Below, piece after piece: positions 8,394 to 16,322 of a stretch of DNA of 62,761 nt. The notes beneath the pieces were generated by a model. That model did not search any database and had not been told where the DNA came from. It saw only the letters and a program-made list of their open reading frames with translations. Each line of letters opens with the position of its first letter. Position 1 is the stretch's first letter. Source of the stretch: CAINEC01 sp046303115 (GTDB taxonomy: Bacteria; Bacteroidota; Bacteroidia; AKYH767-A; OLB10); contig JBKCGZ010000190.1 of the NCBI GenBank assembly GCA_046303115.1, positions 1 through 62,761 of the forward strand. The letters are read 5' to 3'. The position numbers and the translations under genes are program-made.

Positions 8394-10337
8394 TTAATCA
8401 ATACGAGTAAACTTATAATTGTTAGGAGGAGAAACAATCAACGGAACTTTTTCAATGGTCACATTGCTTGTATCTAATCCGAATGCTTTCTCCTCTGAAA
8501 TCGTAAGTTTCTTCATGAAGAAATACATATTTAAAATCACTTTAGTATAAACATCCAACGTATTTTCATACGATAAAAACTTTTCCATTACAACGAATTT
8601 GAAGTCGCCAATTAGGTGTTGTTTGTTCAACGATGAATAACGACTTGTTAAATCCACTTCTTTGTTTTTCACCAATTCTTCTACTACCTGACGGAACATT
8701 AAATTAATTCGCGGTGCTACACGAAATCCTAATTTAAATCGTATATGAATTATTTTATCATTCACCAACTCGCGCACTTTATATTCCATGCGATAAGGTT
8801 CATCACAAACATCCAAGTGAACAAACCAATAAATATCGGCCCGCTTTGGTTGTTTCTGAAGGATACTATAAACAACTTTATTTTCTACTTCATCATCATG
8901 CGAAGCACTTGTAAGATAAACTAAGTGAGTCGAATATTTAGGAATAGATTCATCCTTGCTAACATCGCTGATGATTTCAAAATAATCAGGAAGCTTAACG
9001 AATTCAATTAACGCTGTATTAATTTTTCTTGCTTCTCTCCACACATACATAACTGCCACAATCGCAGCTGCAATAAATACGGTCACATAACCGCCATGAG
9101 AAAATTTATCAAGATTAGCAATTAAAAAAGCTAATTCGATTGTTGTAAATAAAATTACCACTAACCAAATTAAAATACGAGAATACTTTTTCAAATAAAG
9201 ATAATAGACCAACAGGGTAGTAGTACTAAGCATCGTAAGTACAATTGCTAATCCATATGCTGCTTCCATCTTACCTGACTCCTGGAAGTAAAGTACAATT
9301 CCAATACATCCTAAACACATTAACCAGTTTACGGTAGGAATATACAATTGTCCTCTGATATCCGTTGGATATTCAATTCGTCCTTTAGGAAGAAAATCCA
9401 TTCGCATACCTTCGTTAATTAACGTAAAAGTACCACTGATTAAAGCCTGACTTGCAACGATAGCTGCTGATGTTGCGATACCAATTCCGAAAGGTAAAAA
9501 CCAACGAGGCATTAACACATAAAATGGTTTTAAGTCGCCCAAGGTAGTTCCTGCATGTTGCATTAACCAAGCTGCTTGTCCAAAGTAATTGACCAATAGC
9601 GCCACCTTCACAAAGATCCAACTCACCCGAATATTTTGTCGACCACAGTGGCCCAAATCAGAATAAAGCGCTTCGGCTCCTGTTGTACATAAAAAGACTG
9701 CTCCTAATAACCAAAATCCTTCCGGATAACGAACGAGTAAATCGAACGCATACATTGGGTTGATTGCCTTTAAGACACTAGGGAATTGAGCCAACTGGTT
9801 AAAACCAAGAACAAATAACATCAAGAACCAGATAAACATTACAGGTCCGAAAAACCTTCCCACGAATTTGGTCCCGAACTGCTGAATAAAAAACAAAAAG
9901 AAAATTATTGAAATAACAATGGGTATTATCTCAATATTTGGATTAATCACTTCTAATCCTTCAATCGCAGAAGCTACGGATATGGGTGGCGTTATAATAC
10001 CATCCGCAAGTAAAGCAGCACCACCAATCATTGCCGGGACAAACAACCATTTCAGATGCATTTTTCGTACAAGTGCGTACAAAGAAAAAATCCCTCCTTC
10101 GCCTTTATTGTCTGCACGAAGTGTTAGGATAATATACTTGAATGTGGTTTGCAATGTTAAGGTCCAGAAGATACACGAAAGTCCGCCTAAGACTAATTGC
10201 TCGGTAATTGTTCTACTACCAACAATCGCATTCATTACGTAAAGTGGAGATGTTCCAATATCGCCAAAGATAATTCCGAGTGTAACGAGCAACCCCGCTG
10301 CCGTTACTTTATTATGATCAATATGTCCTGCTGCCAT
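8394..10337 (-). CDS. kup: KUP/HAK/KT-family potassium transporter
   Basis: A 647-residue K+ uptake protein. It opens with the KUP signature GIIFGDIGTSPLYVMNAI, followed by about twelve hydrophobic segments in the first ~430 residues and a soluble C-terminal domain. GALFLCTTGAEALYSDLGHCGRQNI-type residues, highly conserved in the family, occur near residue 210. The -7 box TATATTTG (complement of 10345-10352) lies 8 bp upstream of the ATG. ligA follows after 6 bp and may be cotranscribed. Confidence 0.95.
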   Translation of the reverse strand: MAAGHIDHNKVTAAGLLVTLGIIFGDIGTSPLYVMNAIVGSRTITEQLVLGGLSCIFWTLTLQTTFKYIILTLRADNKGEGGIFSLYALVRKMHLKWLFVPAMIGGAALLADGIITPPISVASAIEGLEVINPNIEIIPIVISIIFFLFFIQQFGTKFVGRFFGPVMFIWFLMLFVLGFNQLAQFPSVLKAINPMYAFDLLVRYPEGFWLLGAVFLCTTGAEALYSDLGHCGRQNIRVSWIFVKVALLVNYFGQAAWLMQHAGTTLGDLKPFYVLMPRWFLPFGIGIATSAAIVASQALISGTFTLINEGMRMDFLPKGRIEYPTDIRGQLYIPTVNWLMCLGCIGIVLYFQESGKMEAAYGLAIVLTMLSTTTLLVYYLYLKKYSRILIWLVVILFTTIELAFLIANLDKFSHGGYVTVFIAAAIVAVMYVWREARKINTALIEFVKLPDYFEIISDVSKDESIPKYSTHLVYLTSASHDDEVENKVVYSILQKQPKRADIYWFVHLDVCDEPYRMEYKVRELVNDKIIHIRFKLGFRVAPRINLMFRQVVEELVKNKEVDLTSRYSSLNKQHLIGDFKFVVMEKFLSYENTLDVYTKVILNMYFFMKKLTISEEKAFGLDTSNVTIEKVPLIVSPPNNYKFTRID

Positions 10338-10344
10338 AGCGTTG

Positions 10345-10352
10345 CAAATATA
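10345..10352 (-). promoter_or_regulatory. -7 promoter element for kup
   Basis: TATATTTG on the minus strand exactly matches TAnnTTTG, 8 bp upstream of the kup ATG, implying a very short leader. I see no clear -33 TTG. Confidence 0.5.
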
Positions 10353-10421
10353 CTTTGAAAGCCTTTAAATTTTGAAGATTTAGCACCTTATTTTTAAGTG
10401 ATGTTTAAGCATTTTTTTTAA

Positions 10422-10429
10422 TATATTTG
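10422..10429 (+). promoter_or_regulatory. -7 promoter element for the small membrane protein gene
   Basis: TATATTTG on the plus strand matches TAnnTTTG and ends 17 bp before the ATG at 10447. It is divergent from the kup promoter about 70 bp away. Confidence 0.5.
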
Positions 10430-10446
10430 AAGTCTATTTTTATACT

Positions 10447-10836
10447 ATGAATTCAAAAAACGAAAGACTTTTACATGTCCTTGGCAGTATTATGATTATT
10501 TGCGGCTTTTTAGCCTATTTCTATGCAGGACAGAAGGCTATCAATTTATTAGGCGCCTCAATTGGCTTTGGATTCATTGCATGGATCATTGCTTATCTGC
10601 AAAAAATTAATAAAGTTACTGCTTGGTACGGATTTGCTTTCACGCTATTATCAACAGTCATTTTTGGACAACGTTGTCTTGCAAACCTGATGACATTGAT
10701 AGGAATAATTCAAAATCGATTGGCATCAAATGCTTATCACAAGAGTATTTATGTTGTATTACTAAGCATTATCTGCGTTAGTTCCATTTGCTCCATGATA
10801 GTTTACTACGTAAATCTGGAGGAGCCCAAAAAATAA
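10447..10836 (+). CDS. Small four-helix membrane protein, unknown function
   Basis: A 129-residue protein that is almost entirely hydrophobic, with four predicted membrane segments at about residues 9-27, 32-50, 59-80 and 99-121, and a charged tail (NLEEPKK). A Cys and a nearby Arg (GQRCLAN) lie between helices. No family recognised. It is followed after 3 bp by the CDGSH protein gene, so the two are probably cotranscribed from the box at 10422. Confidence 0.75.
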   Translation: MNSKNERLLHVLGSIMIICGFLAYFYAGQKAINLLGASIGFGFIAWIIAYLQKINKVTAWYGFAFTLLSTVIFGQRCLANLMTLIGIIQNRLASNAYHKSIYVVLLSIICVSSICSMIVYYVNLEEPKK

Positions 10837-10839
10837 CCT

Positions 10840-11061
10840 ATGAAAACAAGAATCAAAATAAACTCAAACGGATCGATTAGAGTAGAGGGAGACTTTGAAA
10901 TTGTTGACCACGAAGGCAATGTTTTTAATCTAAATGGCAGAACATCTGTCGCTCTCTGCAGATGTAACTTATCAGAAAATCGTCCTTTTTGCGATGGTGC
11001 TCACAAAGGAAAATTTGATTGCCCATCAGTAGCGTTTGAACTACCTGCTCCTAAAGCTTAA
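10840..11061 (+). CDS. CDGSH iron-sulfur domain protein
   Basis: A 73-residue protein with a perfect CDGSH signature, CRCNLSENRPFCDGAH (Cys40, Cys42, Cys51, His55). These ligands bind a redox-active, labile [2Fe-2S] cluster in the mitoNEET-type family. It has no membrane anchor, unlike eukaryotic mitoNEET. Likely roles are electron or cluster transfer; the partner is unknown. Its stop overlaps the stop of the convergent lipoprotein gene by 4 bp (TTAA at 11058-11061). Confidence 0.92.
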   Translation: MKTRIKINSNGSIRVEGDFEIVDHEGNVFNLNGRTSVALCRCNLSENRPFCDGAHKGKFDCPSVAFELPAPKA

Positions 11062-12467
11062 TTAGGTAATTTATTTATTACATCCTGAAACATTGGATCT
11101 CCAAGTAAGGAGTTGAATTCTGTGGTTTGATTAACTCTTGCACGTTGATTAAACCCTTTGTTTCCTGCTGTCCTTAAATAATCAATAGCCTTAGAATTTG
11201 CTCCAAATCGAGCTTCCATAATTGCAGCTAAAAACCACGACTCGCTATTGTCAGGATCAATATAGCGGTATAAAACAGAAAGGTAATGTGCATCTTGATT
11301 GGAATTAGCCTTCATGGTTTTATCCAGATTCATGTAACACATCAGACTTAATCCGTTGCGGACACGCATCAACTGCGCTTGTTTTAAATTATTCTTTTCC
11401 GTCTGAATACTCCTATTTAACAGTTGCATTTCATTACACCACCACGTTGTGTCTTTTATCCCCATAGCAGCATAGTAACTATTCTTAATCCCTATCTCTT
11501 CTTTTATCAGATTTTGCTCAGCATTTTTCTCAGCTAAATAATCCGCTGATTGAATCATAGCACCGTAAGCTTTACCGTATATATCGACCTCCTTTTGATA
11601 AGCCAATGTCTTGAGAATTCTTTCGTAAAACAAGGACTTATAAATTTTAGAGCTTGCACAATAATCTGATTTATCAAGTGAGTCGTAGAATGATAATACA
11701 ACGTCTAATTTCTTTTTATCATTTTCGATACTATCGCGAACAGCATAAGCAGTAAAGATGGCCAATGATTCTTGTATTTTCTTTAATGATGGCCATTCGT
11801 GTATTCCTTTATCGCGCATGATTAATATTCTGCTTCGTTGTCCTTTATCCTTGATTGCATCTAAAGCAAGAATCTCAGGTAGGTTCATGTCGCCATCGTT
11901 GGCCGCTGCTATAATTACAGAAGGACTTAAATTCTTCCAGTTTTCTATTGGGAAACCAGCTCCTGCAATCATTAATCCTTGAATGCCTGATCCGCTCATT
12001 GCCAATAATGCAGCATATCGGGCACCTCCAGAAAATCCACCAACATACACGCGATTGGGAATGACAGGTAACTGACTAGATATACTTCCAAGTAATGTCT
12101 GCATTGTATGACCTGCGGTCTCACCATCTAAGCCGTTTTTAATTGCGCTCGTCGACATTAAAATATACTCAAATTGATCTGCTGCCTCGGTATATTTATT
12201 AATTGCAAAATGACCATCACCTTGCGGATCAAAAAGTAATAAGATGGGATACTTTTTACCTTCTTCAAACGACTTCGGTAAGTAATAAGAGAATTTTATA
12301 TTAGGGTCTAGTGAGCAAGATTGATCAATAATTCCAGATGTTGAACCACCCGCAGTTTCTGTTGTTTCATTGGATGATGTCTTTTCGTTATTTGAATTTG
12401 AAGAGCAAGATAAAATCAAGCCTGAAAGGATTACTAAAATAAAAGCAAATAATCTATAATATTTCAT
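11058..12467 (-). CDS. Lipoprotein with alpha/beta-hydrolase domain
   Basis: I choose the ATG at 12467 (469 residues), because it gives a proper lipoprotein signal (MKYYRLF...LSGLILSC, lipid-anchored Cys21) and lies 10 bp after the upstream stop codon. The longer frame would overlap that gene. A Ser/Asn/Glu-rich linker precedes an esterase-like alpha/beta-hydrolase domain, with the nucleophile elbow GGFSGG at Ser146 and the upstream strand PILLLFDPQGDG. The last ~120 residues look helical and repeat-like (TPR-type). Possibly a surface or periplasmic esterase or peptidase; substrate unknown. Confidence 0.82.
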   Translation of the reverse strand: MKYYRLFAFILVILSGLILSCSSNSNNEKTSSNETTETAGGSTSGIIDQSCSLDPNIKFSYYLPKSFEEGKKYPILLLFDPQGDGHFAINKYTEAADQFEYILMSTSAIKNGLDGETAGHTMQTLLGSISSQLPVIPNRVYVGGFSGGARYAALLAMSGSGIQGLMIAGAGFPIENWKNLSPSVIIAAANDGDMNLPEILALDAIKDKGQRSRILIMRDKGIHEWPSLKKIQESLAIFTAYAVRDSIENDKKKLDVVLSFYDSLDKSDYCASSKIYKSLFYERILKTLAYQKEVDIYGKAYGAMIQSADYLAEKNAEQNLIKEEIGIKNSYYAAMGIKDTTWWCNEMQLLNRSIQTEKNNLKQAQLMRVRNGLSLMCYMNLDKTMKANSNQDAHYLSVLYRYIDPDNSESWFLAAIMEARFGANSKAIDYLRTAGNKGFNQRARVNQTTEFNSLLGDPMFQDVINKLPN

Positions 12468-12477
12468 TGTATAAATA

Positions 12478-13344
12478 TTAAATTTTACGATAATTCTTGT
12501 ATTCAAAAAAGCGATGACCAGTTACTTTCTCCAGAAAATTCAGTATGCGATATTTCAACTTAGTTTTAACTTTTGAAACATCAAACTGAAAATCCCAGTC
12601 CATCTTTGTAATTCTATTTTTCATCACCGGAGGATGAACGCCATCAAACAATGCTAAGGAATCAATCGCATTATAATCGTACTCATCAGCTTGAACCATA
12701 TTTTTAACAGTTTCGTCGCTATGCCAAAGCTTATGGAAATTCTTTTGCTTTTCTGTTTGTTGGTTGGGATTTTTAACCCAGCCATAATGATATATAAAAG
12801 CATCAATAGGCTTTACATTTAGCTTTCTATTATCAATTCTAAATCCTTGAGCATCTTTATAAGAATAGACACCGATATTATTTCGAACGATACGAATCTC
12901 ATGACGATACCATTTGCGTGAATTACCTACATACTGATAACTTCCATAAAAATGTCGGTAGTTGAATAGCAAGCCTTCTACTTTCAAATCATCTTTGTAG
13001 CGAAGCATTCCATTACGAATAGCATCATAATCTGCTTCATGAATCACTTCATCACCTTGCAAATAAAAACACCAATCAGCATCATTAGAAACGGCTGCAA
13101 GTGCTTTATTTGTCTCGACCGCTAGTATTTTTCCACCTTCACGAAGGGAATCATCCCAAACAGTATGAATGATTTTAATTTTAGGAGATCCAATATTTTC
13201 AATTAGTCCGATTGTATCATCAGAAGAATCACCGATACAAACAATCAGTTCATCAACGAGGGGCAGGAGGGATGTGATGGATTCTACAACAGGATAATCG
13301 TAACGGACTGCATTACGAATAAAAGTAAATCCTGCAACTTTCAT
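12478..13344 (-). CDS. Glycosyltransferase family 2
   Basis: A 288-residue GT-A enzyme. The N-terminus KVAGFTFIRNAVRYDYPVVESI, then the nucleotide-sugar region DELIVCIGDSSDDT and the acidic FYLQGDEVIHE (a variant of the metal-binding DxD site), fit the small SunS/WaaE-like GT2 group. There is no transmembrane segment. It lies 6 bp after the GH3-family gene and 10 bp before the lipoprotein hydrolase, so the three form one operon. Donor and acceptor are unknown. Confidence 0.88.
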   Translation of the reverse strand: MKVAGFTFIRNAVRYDYPVVESITSLLPLVDELIVCIGDSSDDTIGLIENIGSPKIKIIHTVWDDSLREGGKILAVETNKALAAVSNDADWCFYLQGDEVIHEADYDAIRNGMLRYKDDLKVEGLLFNYRHFYGSYQYVGNSRKWYRHEIRIVRNNIGVYSYKDAQGFRIDNRKLNVKPIDAFIYHYGWVKNPNQQTEKQKNFHKLWHSDETVKNMVQADEYDYNAIDSLALFDGVHPPVMKNRITKMDWDFQFDVSKVKTKLKYRILNFLEKVTGHRFFEYKNYRKI

Positions 13345-13350
13345 TTTTGA

Positions 13351-14892
13351 TTAGTTACTTCTTTGCATTTGAGAACTCACAAATTTTTCCCACTCTTCTA
13401 ACTGATGATTTTTCATCACACGAGGGAATTTGTTTTGATTACCAATCTTGCCCTTGCTTTCCATCCAATTTAAAAATACCTCATGAGGCAATACATCAAT
13501 AACAATATCTTTTAAAGCAGAAGTTCGCTCAACACGATAATCATCGTTAAGCATCTTTAGCTTCGTATCAATTAAAAATTTTAATTCAACAACATCCACC
13601 TTATCATCAGTACCGATAAACCATTTATGCGCAAACAAACTTCCATGCTTTATACCAGCAACCGTAAACTCATTAATACGAATATCTAAATCATCAGAAA
13701 CCATTTCAATGGCTTTGTTCATATTATCAACCGACAAATGTTCTCCACATAAACTCAAGTAATGTTTTGTACGTCCGGAAATAATAATTTCTGCTTTCTC
13801 TACATTGGTAAACTTAACAACATCGCCAATTAAATAACGCCATGCACCTGAACAGGTCGAAAGGAGTAAGGCATATTCTTCATCCACTTTTACTTCATCA
13901 ATTAACAACGTTTTTGGCTTTCTTACTAATTCCCCATCTCCATTAAAATTCTCTTCGTTGAAAGGAACAAACTCGAAAAACAATCCGTTATTCGTCACCA
14001 GCTTCATTGAACGATTATCCTGCTCATCCTGATAAGCGATAAATCCTTCAGACGCTAAATAAGTCTCAATACACGTTAATGGTTTACCAACTAACGAATC
14101 AAAACTTTTGCGATATGGCTCGAATGAAACACCACCATGCACGTAAATGGTGAGGTTGGGCCATAACTCATGAATATTTTTTAATTGATATCGCTCGATG
14201 ATTTTCTCAAGCAACAACTGGCACCAGGCAGGGACACCAACTAAAATTCCAATATCCCATGAAGGAGCAGTTTCAACAATCTCTTCAAGCTTCGTTGACC
14301 AATCTGTTTCACTCGCTATTTTCTTTCCTGGCTTGTAAAAATGCTGAAACCAAAAAGGAATTTTACTCGCTGTAATTCCACTTAAATCACCTTCAAAATA
14401 AGAGCCTTTCTGATTCAAGTGCGTACTACCACCTAACATCAAAATCCCCTTCGAAAAAATATCATCTGGTAAACCCTGATAACCACCTAAAGAAATTATC
14501 TGACGTAAACTGGTACGCTGTATGGCTTTTACCATTTCACGCGTAACAGGTATATGCTTACTCGAACTTTCACTCGTACCGCTGCTCAACGCAAAGTACT
14601 TTACTTGTCCTGGCCAACATACATTCTCTTGATGATGCAAGGCTTTATTCCACCACTGTGCGTAGATGGAATTATAATCGTGAACAGGAACTGTAGCTCT
14701 GAATTTATTGACAAAATTGCGAGAGTTTACCATATTGGAGAAATTGTAGTTCTGACCGAACATGGTAAACTCCGATTTACGCAATAGTTTTTTTAATTCT
14801 TTTTTCTGGTAGAATAAAGGAGTCTTTTCTGAACGACGAATTTTATGACGTAGTTCGATTCCTTTTTTGATAATGCTTGCCAGAATAGCCAT
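13351..14892 (-). CDS. GH3-family adenylate-forming enzyme
   Basis: A 513-residue homologue of the plant GH3 auxin-amido synthetases, members of the ANL adenylating superfamily. The phosphate-binding motif is LSSGTSESSSKHIPVT near residue 100, and a second ATP-site segment reads YLASEGFIAYQ. In plants these enzymes conjugate amino acids to acyl acids. In Bacteroidota they are widespread but of unestablished substrate, often beside lipid or surface-glycan genes. Here the gene heads an operon with a glycosyltransferase and a lipoprotein hydrolase, which suggests an envelope role (inference). Confidence 0.88.
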   Translation of the reverse strand: MAILASIIKKGIELRHKIRRSEKTPLFYQKKELKKLLRKSEFTMFGQNYNFSNMVNSRNFVNKFRATVPVHDYNSIYAQWWNKALHHQENVCWPGQVKYFALSSGTSESSSKHIPVTREMVKAIQRTSLRQIISLGGYQGLPDDIFSKGILMLGGSTHLNQKGSYFEGDLSGITASKIPFWFQHFYKPGKKIASETDWSTKLEEIVETAPSWDIGILVGVPAWCQLLLEKIIERYQLKNIHELWPNLTIYVHGGVSFEPYRKSFDSLVGKPLTCIETYLASEGFIAYQDEQDNRSMKLVTNNGLFFEFVPFNEENFNGDGELVRKPKTLLIDEVKVDEEYALLLSTCSGAWRYLIGDVVKFTNVEKAEIIISGRTKHYLSLCGEHLSVDNMNKAIEMVSDDLDIRINEFTVAGIKHGSLFAHKWFIGTDDKVDVVELKFLIDTKLKMLNDDYRVERTSALKDIVIDVLPHEVFLNWMESKGKIGNQNKFPRVMKNHQLEEWEKFVSSQMQRSN

Positions 14893-14921
14893 CGTTTCTG
14901 TTAAAGATTTAACTTTTACAA

Positions 14922-16259
14922 TTACATGTTTTTGATAATCTCATCGCCGAACTCAGAGCACTTTAACATTGTTGCTCCTTCCATCAAACGATGAAAATCG
15001 TAAGTCACACGCTTAGCTGCGATGCTCTTTTCGATACCACTGTACATTAACTGAGCAGCTTCTAACCAACCTAAATGTTCCATCATCATTGCTCCAGATA
15101 AAATCACAGATCCTGGATTTACTTTATCTTGATTAGCATACTTAGGAGCAGTTCCGTGAGTCGCTTCGAAAATAGCATGTCCTGTAACGTAGTTGATATT
15201 CGCACCTGGTGCAATACCGATTCCACCAACTTGCGCTGCTAATGCATCTGATAAATAATCACCATTCAAGTTCAATGTAGCAATTACATCAAAATCTTCA
15301 GGACGCGTTAATACTTGTTGTAATGCGATATCAGCAATTGCATCTTTCACTAAAATTTTTCCTGATGCTAATGCTGCTTTTTGCTCATCGTTGGCAGCAG
15401 CTTCACCTTTTTCTTTCTTCGTTTTTTCCCATTGCATCCAAGTGTAGCACTTATCACCGTACTTACTTTCTGCTAAAGCATAACCCCAATCGCGGAAGCC
15501 ACCTTCAGTAAACTTCATGATGTTTCCTTTGTGAACGATTGTTACTGATTTTCTTCCGTGACGGATAGCAAATTCAATTGCAGCTCCTACTAAACGCTCA
15601 GTACCCACTTTACTTACTGGCTTAATTCCGATACCAACATTCACTGATGTAGCATCAGCACTTGTATCAGCACCTGCAGTTTTTAAATAAGCTTCTGCTT
15701 TCTCTGCAGTACCAAAACGGATTTTATTAAACTCTTTCGGAAATTCTTTTGCAATGAACTCTAATACTTTTGCATTCTCAGGTGTGCCTGCTGCGAATTC
15801 AATTCCTGCATAAATATCTTCTGTATTCTCACGGAAGATGGTCATATCAACAGCACCTGGATTCTTCACTGGTGAAGGTGTTCCTTCAAACCAACGCACA
15901 GGACGCAAGCAAACATATAAATCAAGAATCTGACGTAATGCCACATTCAATGAACGAATACCACCACCAACTGGCGTAGTAAGAGGTCCTTTAATTCCAA
16001 CTAAATATTCTTTAAATGCATCTAATGTTTCATCTGGCAACCAGTTACCTGTTGCATTAAATGCTTTTTCACCTGCTAAAACTTCTTTCCAGATGATTTT
16101 TTTCTTTCCACCATAAGCCTTTTCTACTGCTGCATCCATTACACGCACTGATGCTGCCCAGATATCTGGACCAGTTCCGTCACCTTCGATAAAAGGGATG
16201 ATAGGTTGATCAGGTACTACTAACTTTCCATTTTGAATTGAGATTTTTCCGCCTTCCAT
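14922..16259 (-). CDS. icd: Isocitrate dehydrogenase, NADP-type
   Basis: TCA-cycle enzyme converting isocitrate to 2-oxoglutarate. At 445 residues it is a little longer than the E. coli enzyme because of an extra segment (residues ~190-210 and ~280-300). The substrate loop SLNVALRQ and FRENTEDIYAGIE are present. HGTAPKYANQDKVNPGS keeps the Lys-Tyr pair that selects NADP in E. coli-type Icd. The -7 element TAAATTTG (complement of 16301-16308) lies 42 bp upstream. Confidence 0.95.
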   Translation of the reverse strand: MEGGKISIQNGKLVVPDQPIIPFIEGDGTGPDIWAASVRVMDAAVEKAYGGKKKIIWKEVLAGEKAFNATGNWLPDETLDAFKEYLVGIKGPLTTPVGGGIRSLNVALRQILDLYVCLRPVRWFEGTPSPVKNPGAVDMTIFRENTEDIYAGIEFAAGTPENAKVLEFIAKEFPKEFNKIRFGTAEKAEAYLKTAGADTSADATSVNVGIGIKPVSKVGTERLVGAAIEFAIRHGRKSVTIVHKGNIMKFTEGGFRDWGYALAESKYGDKCYTWMQWEKTKKEKGEAAANDEQKAALASGKILVKDAIADIALQQVLTRPEDFDVIATLNLNGDYLSDALAAQVGGIGIAPGANINYVTGHAIFEATHGTAPKYANQDKVNPGSVILSGAMMMEHLGWLEAAQLMYSGIEKSIAAKRVTYDFHRLMEGATMLKCSEFGDEIIKNM

Positions 16260-16300
16260 TTCTAATTTTTATTTTGTTTGATGTTATTTTTTTCAGTTTG

Positions 16301-16308
16301 CAAATTTA
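16301..16308 (-). promoter_or_regulatory. -7 promoter element for icd
   Basis: TAAATTTG on the minus strand matches TAnnTTTG, in the 63-bp gap between icd and the end of dnaX. Confidence 0.5.
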
Positions 16309-16322
16309 CACTTTATTCGTTC

